A stretch of DNA of 64,000 bases from Sphingomonas cannabina (GCF_021391395.1 NZ_CP090059.1:806001-870000), one strand, 5' to 3'. Numbered from the stretch's first letter, positions 25,137 through 36,320 are shown. The notes: generated by a model from the letters alone, not told the origin. A program made the numbers and translations.

Positions 25137-25892
25137 CTACAGCAGCAGCTCTTGCGCGGTCGCCGGACCGATCTCGCCGCCGCCGCGGCGGCGGGCGAGC
25201 TCGGTCTCGGCGGTGAAGCGGATGTCGGGGTCGCGGTCGCTGAGGAAGGCGTAGAGCGATTCATTGTCGATCTCGCGCCATTCCTTGCCGCGGTCGGGGC
25301 CGTAGCGGACGCGCGGCAGCAGGCCCGGCTCGTTCGACCATTGGATGAGCTGGGCGACCGACGCCTCGTTCAGCATGTCGCGCAGGTGGTGCGCGGTGAC
25401 ATAGGCGTCGGGGAAGGCACGGTGTGCGGGCAGGCCGCGCTCGTGGACAAGGCCCTGGGGCCGCCGCCAGTAGCGGAGCAGCTGGTTCGAGAAGCCGGGC
25501 GAATCCGGCCACAGCCTGAGCGCGCATTTCCAGGTGCAGATCCATTCGGCGCCATGCGTCAGCGCCGGCGTGCAGAACTGCTCCTCGAAGCTCGCCCGGT
25601 GCGCGGCGAGCGCGACGCGGCGCGGCCAGGGATCGAGGATCGGCCGGGCGACGTCGTGCCACCAGGGCGCGTCGGCGACGTCCTCGTCGCGGATGTGATG
25701 CACCGCCATGGTGACGGGAGGGATCGGCCGGCCGGGATTGACCAGCCTGCTGCCGCCCTCGCCGTGAAGCTCCCAGCGCCCGTCCTCGCCCAGCGCCACG
25801 TCCTGCCAGCCGACCTCGCACACGCCATGGGTGGGAGGGGCGTTGCCGGTAGTCTCGAGGTCGATGACGCGGATGATGGACGGGGAGGGCAT
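25137..25892 (-). CDS. DEDDh 3'-5' exonuclease, DnaQ/ExoX-like
   Basis: 251 residues. The exonuclease motifs are ExoI VIDLETTG (Asp/Glu, residues about 10-17), ExoII around LAAHRASFEEQF, and ExoIII HRAFPDAYVTAHH (His and Asp). This is the RNase-T/DnaQ fold acting on single-stranded DNA or RNA ends. The roughly 80 C-terminal residues after AQLIQWSNEPGLLPRV, with NESLYAFLSDRDPDIRFTAE, resemble the extension of ExoX-type proteins. ATG 25892 is preferred over the adjacent GTG 25895; both follow AGGGG closely. The substrate cannot be fixed from sequence. Confidence 0.85.
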   Translation of the reverse strand: MPSPSIIRVIDLETTGNAPPTHGVCEVGWQDVALGEDGRWELHGEGGSRLVNPGRPIPPVTMAVHHIRDEDVADAPWWHDVARPILDPWPRRVALAAHRASFEEQFCTPALTHGAEWICTWKCALRLWPDSPGFSNQLLRYWRRPQGLVHERGLPAHRAFPDAYVTAHHLRDMLNEASVAQLIQWSNEPGLLPRVRYGPDRGKEWREIDNESLYAFLSDRDPDIRFTAETELARRRGGGEIGPATAQELLL

Positions 25893-25971
25893 CACCCCTA
25901 TGTGGGGCCGGGCGGCGGTTATGTCACGTCAGCCGGCTTTCGGCGGCGCGATTTGAGGCCATGTTCCTTCC

Positions 25972-26068
25972 TCGTCATTCCCGCGAAGGCGGGAATCCAT
26001 TCTGGCTGGCATTGGTGAGACCCACGGCATTCAGCGACAATGGATTCCCGCCTTCGCGGGAATGACGA
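25972..26068. repeat. Palindromic repeat TCGTCATTCCCGCGAAGGCG
   Basis: Arms of about 29 bp (25972-26000 and 26040-26068) pair almost perfectly; the loop is 39 nt. It is related in design to the 7446-7527 element. It lies in the 239-nt gap between the phosphomutase 3' end and the exonuclease start, which otherwise shows nothing. Confidence 0.88.
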
Positions 26069-26131
26069 AGATGGGGTGGCACCTTTCTTCAACGACGTCA
26101 CCGGCCGGCTCCCGCCGGGGACTGGTCCAGA

Positions 26132-27514
26132 TCAATGCGCCGCCTGCGGGCCGCGCTTGACGCCGCTGAGGGCAAGCTGCTCGTCGATCTGGGCCATCAG
26201 CCGGTCGAGGCCCTCCTGGGTCTTCGCCTCGGCGCGGGCGACCAGCACGTCCTGGGTGTTGGAGGCGCGCAGCAGCCACCAGCCGTCGGGGGTGGTCACG
26301 CGCGCGCCGTCGGTGCGGTTGACGTTCGCGCCCGCCGCCTCGAGCCGGTCGAGCACCTCGTCGACCACCGCGAACTTGCGGCTCTCGTCGATCTGGAAGC
26401 GCATCTCGGGGGTGTTGACGAACACCGGCATCGCGCCGCGGATCTCGGTCAGCGACTTGCCGATCATGTGCACCGCACGGATCAGCCGGACCGCGGCGTA
26501 TTGCGCGTCGTCGAAGCCGTAATAGTCGTGCGCGAAGAAGATATGGCCGCTCATCTCGCCCGCCAGCGGCGCGCCGGTCTCCTTCATCTTGGTCTTGATG
26601 AGGCTGTGGCCGGTCTTCCACATCAGCGGCTGGCCGCCCAATTCGGCGATGCGGTCGTACAGCATCTGCGACGCCTTCACGTCGGCGATGATCGTCGATC
26701 CGGGCAGCTCCTTCAGCACAGGTTCCGCCAAAATGGAGAGAAGCTGATCGCCCCAGATCACGCGGCCTTCGCCGTCGATCGCGCCGATCCGGTCGCCGTC
26801 GCCGTCGAAGGCGATACCGAAATCGAGCTTCTTGTCCGCGACGAGCTTGCGCAGATCGGCGAGGTTCTTTTCCTCGGTGGGATCGGGATGATGGTTGGGG
26901 AAATTGCCGTCCACGTCGGTGAACAGCGTGTGGTGCTCACCCGGGAGCAGCTTCACCAGCTTCTCGATCACCGGGCCGGCGGCGCCGTTGCCGGCGTCCC
27001 AGCCGATGCGATAGGCGCCGCCCGAATAGCCGGCGAAGAGGCGGCCGACGTAATCGTCCAGGATGTCGGCATCGGTGACGGTACCGGAGCCCTTGTCCCA
27101 GTCGCCCTCCGCCGCCATGCGCCCGAGGTGCTGGATGTCCTCGCCGAAAAACGGGCGGTGCTGCAGCACCATCTTGAAGCCATTGTAATCGGCGGGATTA
27201 TGGCTGCCGGTTATCTGTATGCCGCCGTCCACCTCTAGCGTGGCTTCGGCGTAGTAGAGCATCGGCGTCGGCCCGAGCCCGACGCGGACCACGTCGACGC
27301 CGCTCGCGGTGAGGCCGGCAACCAGCGCCGTCTCCAGCTCGACCGAGGAGACGCGGCCGTCGCGGCCGACCGCGACGCGCGTGCCGCCGGCGCGGCGGAC
27401 CAATGTGGCGAAGCCGCGGCCGATCGCGTTGGCGTCGGCCGGACCGAGCGTCTTTCCGACGATGCCGCGGATGTCATATTCACGGAGCGACGTGGGGTCG
27501 AAACGGTGCGTCAT
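26132..27514 (-). CDS. Phosphoglucomutase/phosphomannomutase
   Basis: 460 residues of the alpha-D-phosphohexomutase family, interconverting glucose-1-P/6-P and mannose-1-P/6-P. The four family motifs are present: phosphoserine loop TGSHNP with Ser104, Mg-binding DGDGDR at 237-242, sugar-binding GEMSGH at 319-324, and phosphate-binding RASNT at 416-420. It resembles PgmG of gellan-producing Sphingomonas, which is bifunctional. It supplies glucose-1-phosphate for GalU and hence precursors for the exopolysaccharide locus, although it lies 20 kb away. Dual specificity is inferred from homology. Confidence 0.93.
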   Translation of the reverse strand: MTHRFDPTSLREYDIRGIVGKTLGPADANAIGRGFATLVRRAGGTRVAVGRDGRVSSVELETALVAGLTASGVDVVRVGLGPTPMLYYAEATLEVDGGIQITGSHNPADYNGFKMVLQHRPFFGEDIQHLGRMAAEGDWDKGSGTVTDADILDDYVGRLFAGYSGGAYRIGWDAGNGAAGPVIEKLVKLLPGEHHTLFTDVDGNFPNHHPDPTEEKNLADLRKLVADKKLDFGIAFDGDGDRIGAIDGEGRVIWGDQLLSILAEPVLKELPGSTIIADVKASQMLYDRIAELGGQPLMWKTGHSLIKTKMKETGAPLAGEMSGHIFFAHDYYGFDDAQYAAVRLIRAVHMIGKSLTEIRGAMPVFVNTPEMRFQIDESRKFAVVDEVLDRLEAAGANVNRTDGARVTTPDGWWLLRASNTQDVLVARAEAKTQEGLDRLMAQIDEQLALSGVKRGPQAAH

Positions 27515-27612
27515 GATACCTCCCGATGGGTCGCCCGCCTAAAGCGCGAGGGCGCCGGAAGTTGCAATGGCGATACGATTTATGTTGCGCTGCGGCGCGA
27601 CGGACGGTGCCG

Positions 27613-27659
27613 GAAATCCCGCGGAAAACCGTCGAAGGTCACGAAGGTCATGGTTGGAC
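27613..27659 (+). repeat. Dispersed 46-bp repeat, copy C
   Basis: Begins GAAATCCCGCGGAAAACCGT and continues CGAAGGTCACGAAGGTCATG GTTGGAC. It is the most diverged of three copies. It lies in the 414-nt gap upstream of the phosphomutase. A later part of the gap (27755-27772) has AGCAAATCCTATTAGGAAAG, weakly like the right end seen near copies A and B. No gene is evident between 27515 and 27928. Confidence 0.7.
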
Positions 27660-27789
27660 GGGGCCGTGCGACGGGCGCGAAAGTGAAGGGAGACGCGCTG
27701 CATTCGTTCACTTTGCTCCACTTATCGTCGCGACACCGCGAACCAAGCAGAGCAAATCCTATTAGGAAAGCGGTTTGTTGGCCCTTCAG

Positions 27790-27928
27790 ATCCTCCCCGG
27801 CACGGGGAGGGGGACCGCCGCGCGCAGCGCGGTGGTGGAGGGGGCCTGCCGCACCGGAGTCCGCCGCCGAGGGCCCCCTCCACCAAGCCGCTGCGCGTCT
27901 TGGTCCCCCTCCCCGTGCCGGGGAGGAT
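27790..27928. repeat. Palindromic repeat of the gluQ-insert family
   Basis: A 139-nt element with arms ATCCTCCCCGGCACGGGGAG-GGGGACC and GGTCCCCCTCCCCGTGCCGG-GGAGGAT and a nested GGTGGAGGGGGCC/GGCCCCCTCCACC. Its right half is nearly identical to the right half of the element inside gluQ (4677-4878). It abuts the stop codon of the DnaJ-domain gene and is placed as a terminator of the mipZ-dnaJ pair. Confidence 0.88.
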
Positions 27929-28186
27929 TTAAGCCTTTAGCCGCCGCAGCAGCACGTCGCGGGCGGCGTTGATGCGGCGGGTGAGCTCGGCCGAGCCGCC
28001 CTTGTCGGGGTGGACGGCGCTCACCAGGCGGCGATGGGCGGCGCGGACGTCGTCAGCGGTGGCGTCCGGCCCAACACCGAGGATCGCGCGCGCCTCGGCG
28101 ACATCCGGGAGCGGCTTGCGCGCCGGCTTGCGGAGATACCACCAGATCGCGCCGACGATCAGTGCGGCGACGAGCAGCTTGCTCAT
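27929..28186 (-). CDS. Membrane-anchored DnaJ-domain protein
   Basis: 85 residues: an N-terminal membrane helix (LLVAALIVGAIWWYL) followed by a compact J-domain with the essential HPD motif in SAVHPDKGGS. It resembles TIM14/Pam18-type proteins, which recruit and stimulate Hsp70 ATPase at a membrane. Its ATG overlaps the mipZ stop (ATGA). The client is unknown. Confidence 0.88.
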   Translation of the reverse strand: MSKLLVAALIVGAIWWYLRKPARKPLPDVAEARAILGVGPDATADDVRAAHRRLVSAVHPDKGGSAELTRRINAARDVLLRRLKA

Positions 28187-29019
28187 GCGGCGAACAGCGG
28201 CATCGCCGGCTCGGGGAGGGCGAGGCCGGCCATCATCTCGCGCAGCTCCTGCCGCGCGGCGACATGCGCCAGCCCCATCTCGCCGAACGCGCGCGAATCG
28301 AGCATGGTGAGGCCCTGGGGGAAGAGCTCGCGGTAGATGACGCGCTCGCTGAGGCCGGGGATCACGCGGAAGCCGACGCGCTTGGAGAGCTGGTCGATCG
28401 CCTCCGACACGCGGCGCATGTTGCGGGCCTCGATGTGCTGGAGGCGGTTGCGCAGCACCACCCAGTCGATGGTGGCGCCGTCCGCCTTGGCGCGGGTCTT
28501 GCGCGCTTCCCAGATCAGCTCGGAGTAGAAGCTGGGGCGGGTGACCTTGAACGTGTCGGGGTCGACCTGGCCGATCAGGTCGAAATCGACGAAGCTGTCG
28601 TTCATCGGTGTGACCAGCGTATCGGCGTTGGTCGCCGCCATGCGGGCGAAGCGATCGTCGCGGCCCGGCGTGTCGATCACCAGGAAGTCGGCGTCCGCTC
28701 CCAATCGTTCGAGCGCCTGCTGGAACTTGACCAGGCTTTCGCCGTCGTGGGTCTCGTGGACCGGGATCGGCAGGTCCTGGCCGGTGCGGCGGATGGTCGC
28801 GGCGCGATTGTCCAGATAGCGGCCGAGCGTGCGCTGGCGATGGTCGAGATCGAACGCGGCGACCCGCGCGCCGCGCGCAGCAAGCGCGATCGCGGTATGG
28901 ACCGCGGTCGTCGACTTGCCCGTCCCGCCCTTTTCGTTGGCGAAGACGATGACGTGTACTCCAGAACCGTCCGCCAAGACGCCTGATTCCCCTGCTTGAT
29001 CGCCGTCGGCACCCCCCAT
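28183..29019 (-). CDS. mipZ: Division-plane positioning ATPase MipZ
   Basis: 278 residues, ParA/MinD superfamily. The deviant Walker A KGGTGKST is at 30-37, and DFDLIGQVDPDTF and the DTPGRDDRF switch region are characteristic of MipZ. In alphaproteobacteria MipZ forms a gradient from ParB at the poles and inhibits FtsZ away from midcell. The ATG at 29019 is used, though a TTG 14 codons later with GGGGAA upstream would give a protein starting closer to the first beta strand. The DnaJ-domain gene overlaps its stop. Confidence 0.92.
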   Translation of the reverse strand: MGGADGDQAGESGVLADGSGVHVIVFANEKGGTGKSTTAVHTAIALAARGARVAAFDLDHRQRTLGRYLDNRAATIRRTGQDLPIPVHETHDGESLVKFQQALERLGADADFLVIDTPGRDDRFARMAATNADTLVTPMNDSFVDFDLIGQVDPDTFKVTRPSFYSELIWEARKTRAKADGATIDWVVLRNRLQHIEARNMRRVSEAIDQLSKRVGFRVIPGLSERVIYRELFPQGLTMLDSRAFGEMGLAHVAARQELREMMAGLALPEPAMPLFAA

Positions 29020-29063
29020 AGAAGGCCGCGCTTTCTCAGCGCTTTATCGAAGGGCCAAACTCC

Positions 29064-29912
29064 GTGCAAACCATCCGTCGCGTCGCCGATCTTCGGACCG
29101 AGATCGCCGCCTGGCGCGACGCCGGCGAGCGGGTCGCGCTGGTGCCGACGATGGGCGCGCTCCACGCCGGCCATATGGCGCTGGTCGCCGAGGCGAAGCG
29201 GCTGGCGAAGCGGGTGGTGGTGTCGATCTTCGTCAATCCGAAGCAGTTCGGGCCGAACGAGGATCTCGACAAATATCCCCGCCGCGAGGCGGCCGACGCG
29301 CGGATGCTGGGCGATGCCGGGGTCGACCTGTTGTGGATGCCGACCGTGGAGGAGATGTATCCGGCGGGCTTCGCCACCAACGTGTCGGTCGCGGGGGTGA
29401 GCGAAGGGCTCGACGGCGCCGCGCGGCCTGGTCACTTCGACGGGGTGGCGACGGTGGTGAGCAAGCTGTTCAATCAGGTCCGGCCCGATTTCGCGCTGTT
29501 CGGGGAGAAGGATTTCCAGCAGCTCGCGGTGATCCGGCGGATGGTGGCCGATCTCGACATGGGGCTGGAGATCGTCGGCGTGCCGACCCAGCGCGACGAC
29601 GATGGGTTGGCGCTCTCGTCGCGCAACGCCTACCTCGCGCCCGAGGATCGCGCCGCGGCGGTCGCGCTGCCGCGCGCTCTGGGGGCGGCGGCCAGGGCGA
29701 TCGGCGAGGGCGGTGATGCCACGGCGGCATTGGCGCAGGCGCGCGAGGCGCTGAGCGCGGCGGGCTTCGCGATCGACTATGTCGCGCTGGTCGATGCCGA
29801 GACATTGGGCGAGCCCGATCCGGCCCGGCCGATGCGGCTGCTGGCGGCGGCGCGGATCGGGGGCACGCGCCTCATCGACAATGTCGCGGTCGTGGTGAAC
29901 GGACAGGGTTAA
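29064..29912 (+). CDS. panC: Pantoate--beta-alanine ligase
   Basis: 282 residues. It condenses pantoate and beta-alanine with ATP to pantothenate, the last step of vitamin B5 synthesis. VPTMGALHAGHMALV carries the HxGH nucleotide site; FVNPKQFGPNEDL and PGHFDGVATVVSKLFN, FGEKDFQQLAVIRRMV and DGLALSSRNAYL are the other family blocks. The start is GTG at 29064. It is divergent from mipZ with only 44 nt between them. Confidence 0.95.
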   Translation: MQTIRRVADLRTEIAAWRDAGERVALVPTMGALHAGHMALVAEAKRLAKRVVVSIFVNPKQFGPNEDLDKYPRREAADARMLGDAGVDLLWMPTVEEMYPAGFATNVSVAGVSEGLDGAARPGHFDGVATVVSKLFNQVRPDFALFGEKDFQQLAVIRRMVADLDMGLEIVGVPTQRDDDGLALSSRNAYLAPEDRAAAVALPRALGAAARAIGEGGDATAALAQAREALSAAGFAIDYVALVDAETLGEPDPARPMRLLAAARIGGTRLIDNVAVVVNGQG

Positions 29913-29949
29913 CCCCGTTAACCATTTGGTGACGCCGCCGGTTGCAGAA

Positions 29950-29979
29950 CCCCTGGTCGGAGAGAAAGACCAAGGGGAG
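29950..29979 (+). promoter_or_regulatory. Hairpin covering the ribosome-binding site of the Sel1 gene
   Basis: CCCCTGGTC (29950-29958) can pair with GACC-A-AGGGG (29968-29977), leaving a 9-nt loop and one bulged A. The 3' strand of the stem is the GGGGAG ribosome-binding site of the gene starting at 29985. This suggests translational control by RNA folding, such as a thermometer or ligand- or protein-released switch. Confidence 0.5.
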
Positions 29980-29984
29980 CAATC

Positions 29985-30281
29985 ATGGGTCAGAGTCTCA
30001 CGAGTGCGAATTTCCTGATCGAGAGCCGGCTGGTCCAGGCCGCGCGCGGCAACGTCCGCGCCTGCTTCGAGCTGGGAATGGCCTATTCGAGCGGTTCCGA
30101 GGGGGTCGACGTCGACCTGATCGAGGCGCACAAATGGTTCAACCTGGCGGCGATGCAGGGCAACACTCGCGCGCAGGAGTGCCGCGCCGAGATCGCCGAG
30201 GACATGACCGCGCGCGAAGTCGCCGAGGCGCAGAAGGCGGCGCGGGCGTGGCTGCAGCTGACGACGCGGCTGGCGGCCTGA
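29985..30281 (+). CDS. Small Sel1-repeat protein
   Basis: 98 residues with no signal peptide, containing about one and a half Sel1-like helical repeats: ACFELGMAYSSG and DLIEAHKWFNLAAMQGNTRAQECRAEI. The C-terminal region is helical (AREVAEAQKAARAWLQL). Sel1 proteins are adaptor scaffolds; no partner is evident. The gene is isolated between panC and topA. Its ribosome-binding site lies in a hairpin. Confidence 0.8.
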   Translation: MGQSLTSANFLIESRLVQAARGNVRACFELGMAYSSGSEGVDVDLIEAHKWFNLAAMQGNTRAQECRAEIAEDMTAREVAEAQKAARAWLQLTTRLAA

Positions 30282-30291
30282 TTCCCTGCTC

Positions 30292-30366
30292 GTGCTCCTG
30301 CGAAGGCAGGAGCCGTGGCCGCTGACGTGTCGCTTGAGGCCAAGGCTCCTGCCTTCGCAGGAGCAC
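30292..30366. repeat. Palindromic repeat GTGCTCCTGCGAAGGCAGGA, copy 1
   Basis: Arms of 23 bp, GTGCTCCTGCGAAGGCAGGA-GCC and its exact reverse complement GGCTCCTGCCTTCGCAGGAG-CAC, flank a 29-nt loop. It fills the 91 nt between the convergent Sel1 and topA genes and probably terminates both. A sister copy lies at 36321-36396. Confidence 0.88.
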
Positions 30367-30372
30367 TGGACT

Positions 30373-32892
<2,520 letters not shown>

Positions 32893-33023
32893 GGGCTTCT
32901 GTTCGTGTCCCTTACGTGTACGCGCGAGGGTGGAGAGGCTCGGCGGGAGGCGTCAAGCGGGGAGCGTCAGGTGAGGGCGGCGCGTCGTTCCGTCAAGCCG
33001 GGCGGTTTCGGAACCGGGGGAGA

Positions 33024-33527
33024 ATGATGCGGGGTTTGATGATCGTCGCGGCGTTGCTCGGCGCCCAGGCGGGCGAAAGGCTGGTCTGGCCGAAGGCGGA
33101 CGGGTTCGTCGTCGCGCACCAGCAGGACAACGGCCGCACGAGCATCGAGGAGCAGGTGCCGAAGGGGGAGACCGTGGAGCAGTGGACGCGGATGATCACG
33201 ACGCTCACCTTCGCCGGTCCGCTCGACCCCGCAGGATTCGCCGACCGCATGGCCGGCCTGTGGAGCCAGAGCTGCCCCGGGGCGAAGGCGGGTGCGCCGG
33301 TCTCCGGTGCGCGCGGCGTGGATATCCGGATTGACTGCCCGCTGAATCCGCAGACCGGCAAGCCGGAGACGATGTTCCAGCGGAGCGTTGCCGGCGAGAG
33401 CAAGCTCTATGTTCTTCAGGTCGCCTTCCGTTTGACACCGACGAAGGACCAGGCGGCCTGGGCCATGGCGCAGCTGGATCGCGCGACCTTGTGCCGCCTC
33501 GATTCGGTGGAGGCGGCCTGCCGCTAG
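33024..33527 (+). CDS. Exported hypothetical protein
   Basis: 167 residues with a short signal-like N-terminus (MMRGLMIVAALLGAQAG). The mature part has four cysteines, two in the QSCPG and RIDCPL segments and two near the C-terminus (LCRLDSVEAACR), spaced as if for disulfides. No domain can be named with confidence. The ATG at 33024 follows GGGGGAGA directly. It lies between topA (divergent) and a palindromic repeat that separates it from convergent dprA. Confidence 0.7.
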   Translation: MMRGLMIVAALLGAQAGERLVWPKADGFVVAHQQDNGRTSIEEQVPKGETVEQWTRMITTLTFAGPLDPAGFADRMAGLWSQSCPGAKAGAPVSGARGVDIRIDCPLNPQTGKPETMFQRSVAGESKLYVLQVAFRLTPTKDQAAWAMAQLDRATLCRLDSVEAACR

Positions 33528-33540
33528 AGAGGCCCCTTCA

Positions 33541-33665
33541 ATCCTCCCCGCCAGGGGGAGGTGGCACGCGAAGCGTGACGGAGGGGGAGGAAGCGAACCG
33601 TTAGTGAGTTGCGTCCTCCCACTCCGTCAGCCTGCGGCTGACACCTCCCCCTGGCGGGGGAGGAT
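33541..33665. repeat. Palindromic repeat ATCCTCCCC-CCAGGGGGAG, copy 2
   Basis: Outer arms match the elements at 24982 and 38054, with one C fewer on the left. The interior has GTGGCACGCGAAGCGTGACG shared with copy 3. It lies between the convergent hypothetical gene and dprA. Confidence 0.88.
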
Positions 33666-33684
33666 TTGTATGTGTCGATCCGCC

Positions 33685-34773
33685 CTACAGCGGACGAAGG
33701 CTGACTCGGCCGCCGGCGTGACGCTCGAGCCGGCCGGCGAGCTCCAGCTCCAGCAACAGGGTCTGCACGATGCCCGGCGCGAGGCCCGACTGGCGGACCA
33801 GCTCGTCGACCGCCACGGGCACCGGGCCCAGCAGCCCCGCGACGGCGCGGCGCTCGGCATCGGTCGGATCCGCGGCGGGGCCGGCATCGAACGGGCGCGA
33901 CGGCGCGCGCACCGCGCGGGGGTCGATCGGGCGCACCGCTTCCAGGATGTCGGCGGCCGACTGCACCAGCGTGGCGCCCTCGCGGATCAGCAGGTTGCAG
34001 CCCTGCGCGCGCGGGTCGAGCGGGGAGCCGGGCACGGCCATCACCTCGCGCCCGACCTCGGCGGCGATGCGGGCGGTGATCAGCGAACCCGAGCGTGGCG
34101 CCGCCTCCACTACCACCGTGCCGAGCGCGAGGCCGGCGATGATGCGGTTGCGGGAAGGGAAGTGGCGCGCGAGCGGCTCGGCGCCGGGCGGCTGCTCGGC
34201 GATCAGCAGGCCCTGGCGCGCGACCTCCTCCTGAAGCTCGGCATTTTCGGGCGGGAAGGCAATGTCGATGCCGCTGGCGATCACGCCGATCGTGCCGGTG
34301 GCGAGGCTCGCCCGGTGCGCGGCGGTGTCGACGCCGCGCGCGAGGCCCGAGACGATCACCGCGCCGGTCTGGCCGAGCTCGGCGGCGAGCCCGCGGGCGA
34401 AGCGGCAAGCGGCGGCGGAGGCGTTGCGTGCGCCGACCATCGCGATCACCGTGCGGGCGGCCAGCGCCCGCTCGCCGCGGACGATCAGCGCAGGCGGGGC
34501 GTTCTCGAGCTCGGCGAGGAGCGGGGGGTAATCATCGTCGTCGACGAACCAGTAACGGGCGCCGAGCCGCTCGACCGCCGCCATCTCGCGGGCGATCGTG
34601 CGCTCGTCGGGCAGCCGTGGCGCTTCGCCGCCGCCGCGGCGGGCGAGGGCCGGCAGCATCTCGATCGCCGCCTCGACCGAGCCGAAGCGGGCGACGAGTT
34701 GGCGATAGGTGACCGGGCCGACGCCGGGCGTGCGGATCAGGCGCAGCCTTGCCGCCGCGCTCGCCTCAGCCAC
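33685..34773 (-). CDS. dprA: DNA-processing protein DprA
   Basis: 362 residues. DprA binds incoming single-stranded DNA and loads RecA during natural transformation. A SAM-like N-terminal domain (about 1-60, RLIRTPGVGPVTYRQL) precedes the Rossmann-like core with VAMVGARNAS-like AMVGARNAS, VSGLARGVDTAAH, IGVIASGIDIAFPPEN and SRNRIIAGLA. A C-terminal winged helix (about 300-362, VDELVRQSGLAPGIVQTLLLELELAG) is present, as in most alphaproteobacteria. The start overlaps the plsY stop by eight bases. Confidence 0.94.
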   Translation of the reverse strand: MAEASAAARLRLIRTPGVGPVTYRQLVARFGSVEAAIEMLPALARRGGGEAPRLPDERTIAREMAAVERLGARYWFVDDDDYPPLLAELENAPPALIVRGERALAARTVIAMVGARNASAAACRFARGLAAELGQTGAVIVSGLARGVDTAAHRASLATGTIGVIASGIDIAFPPENAELQEEVARQGLLIAEQPPGAEPLARHFPSRNRIIAGLALGTVVVEAAPRSGSLITARIAAEVGREVMAVPGSPLDPRAQGCNLLIREGATLVQSAADILEAVRPIDPRAVRAPSRPFDAGPAADPTDAERRAVAGLLGPVPVAVDELVRQSGLAPGIVQTLLLELELAGRLERHAGGRVSLRPL

Positions 34774-35389
34774 GCGCCTCGGTTTTGGTCTTGGATCCGC
34801 CGACCCTGGGCTCGGTGCCGGAGAGCAGGCGGTCGATGTTGTCGCGGTGTTTCCACAGCACGATCAGCGCCAGCGCGATCAGCAGGAACACCTCGTCGAA
34901 GCGGCCGAACACCGCGGCGCTGACCGGCGCGCTCACCGCCGCCGCCATGCCGGCGACCGAGGAGATGCGCAGCGCCGCGAGCAGCCCGAGCCATACAGCC
35001 GCATAGACGAGACCGCATGGCCAGTAGAGCGCGAGCACGATGCCCATCAGCGTCGCCACGCCCTTGCCGCCCTTGAAGCCGAGCCACACAGGGTAGCAAT
35101 GGCCGACGAAAGCGGCGGCCGCGGCGAGCAGCTCGTCGCCCGGCCAGATCATGTGGACGATCCAGACCGCGGCGAAACCCTTCAGCGCATCGAGCAGCAG
35201 CGTCGCCGCGGCGAGGCCCTTGCGGCCGGTGCGCAGCACGTTGGTCGCACCGATGTTGCCCGAGCCGATCTGGCGCAGGTCGCCCGCTCCGGCGAGTCGC
35301 GTCAGCACCACGCCGAACGGGATCGAGCCCAGCAGATAGCCGAGCAGCAGCGCGCCGAGCGGCGGTATCCAGACGATTTCCGCGGCCAT
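34766..35389 (-). CDS. plsY: Glycerol-3-phosphate acyltransferase PlsY
   Basis: 207 residues with five or so membrane helices. It transfers acyl from acyl-phosphate to glycerol-3-phosphate, the first step of phospholipid synthesis. The three PlsY motifs are recognisable: LLGSIPFG, GSGNIGATNVLR, and GHCYPVWLGFKGGKGVAT; WKHRDNIDRLLSG is the C-terminal signature. The start is ATG 35389. dprA follows with an 8-nt overlap, a common plsY-dprA pairing. Confidence 0.95.
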   Translation of the reverse strand: MAAEIVWIPPLGALLLGYLLGSIPFGVVLTRLAGAGDLRQIGSGNIGATNVLRTGRKGLAAATLLLDALKGFAAVWIVHMIWPGDELLAAAAAFVGHCYPVWLGFKGGKGVATLMGIVLALYWPCGLVYAAVWLGLLAALRISSVAGMAAAVSAPVSAAVFGRFDEVFLLIALALIVLWKHRDNIDRLLSGTEPRVGGSKTKTEARG

Positions 35390-35499
35390 TGTCCCCTGTT
35401 CCCGCGGCGAAGGTAGGGGGCTCCCGTCAGCGGCGCAATAATCCCGATCATCTATTTGATATTTGACGGCGCGGCGACGCTGCGCGAAGCGGCGCGGCG

Positions 35500-36297
35500 A
35501 TGAGCGATACCCGTCCCCTGCTGTTCTTCGATTCGGGCGTGGGCGGGCTTTCCGTGCTGGCGCCGACCCGCGCGCTGCTGCCGCGCGCGCCGCTGGTCTA
35601 TGTCGCGGATTCGGCGGGATTCCCCTATGGGACGCGCAGCGAGAGCGAGATCGCGGCGCGGGTGCCGGCGCTGCTCGGGCGGCTCGCCGAGCGCTACGAC
35701 CCGCGGCTGATCGTGATCGCGTGCAACACCGCCTCGACGATCGCGCTGGCGGCGGTGCGCGCGGCGCTCGATCTGCCGATCGTCGGCACCGTGCCCGCGA
35801 TCAAGCCCGCCGCCGCGATGAGCGTGACGCGAGCGATCGGCGTGCTCGGCACCGACGCGACGGTGCGCCAGCCCTATGTCGACGACCTCGCGGCGCGCTT
35901 CGCCGCCGATTGCCTGGTGCTGCGCCACGGTTCGGCCGAGCTGGTCGAGCTGGCCGAGGCGAAGCTCAGGGGCGAGACGACCGATCCCGCCGCCTATGCG
36001 CGCGTGCTGGACGGTTTGTTCGGCCAGCCGGGCGGCGAGCGCATCGACGTGATCGTCAACGCCTGCACCCATTTCCCGCTGGTCGAGGAGGAGCTGACGG
36101 CGGCCGCACCGCGCCCGGTGCGTTTCGTCGACGGAGGGCCGGGAATCGCGCGCCGCATCGCGCATCTGACCGAGGGACAGGATTGGCCCGAGACCGCCGG
36201 TGAGGGGTTGGCGGTGTTCACGCGGCTCGACGATCGCGCACGGAGCCTTGCGCCGGCGCTGGCGCGCTATGGACTGGACAGGGTGGCGGAGCTTTAG
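35500..36297 (+). CDS. murI: Glutamate racemase
   Basis: 265 residues. It makes D-glutamate for peptidoglycan. FFDSGVGGLSVL gives the N-terminal aspartate, and the two catalytic cysteines lie in VIACNTAST and VNACTHFPLV. VADSAGFPYGTRSE is also conserved. It is divergent from plsY across 110 nt and is followed by a palindromic terminator-like repeat. Confidence 0.95.
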   Translation: MSDTRPLLFFDSGVGGLSVLAPTRALLPRAPLVYVADSAGFPYGTRSESEIAARVPALLGRLAERYDPRLIVIACNTASTIALAAVRAALDLPIVGTVPAIKPAAAMSVTRAIGVLGTDATVRQPYVDDLAARFAADCLVLRHGSAELVELAEAKLRGETTDPAAYARVLDGLFGQPGGERIDVIVNACTHFPLVEEELTAAAPRPVRFVDGGPGIARRIAHLTEGQDWPETAGEGLAVFTRLDDRARSLAPALARYGLDRVAEL

Positions 36298-36320
36298 GGG
36301 CGCCCTCGTGACGTACTTCG

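Noticed and set aside
29907..29925. TTAACCCCGTTAACC as a CtrA site before the Sel1 gene
   Set aside because: The TTAA half-sites are 5 bp apart rather than the 7 bp needed, and the first overlaps the panC stop codon.
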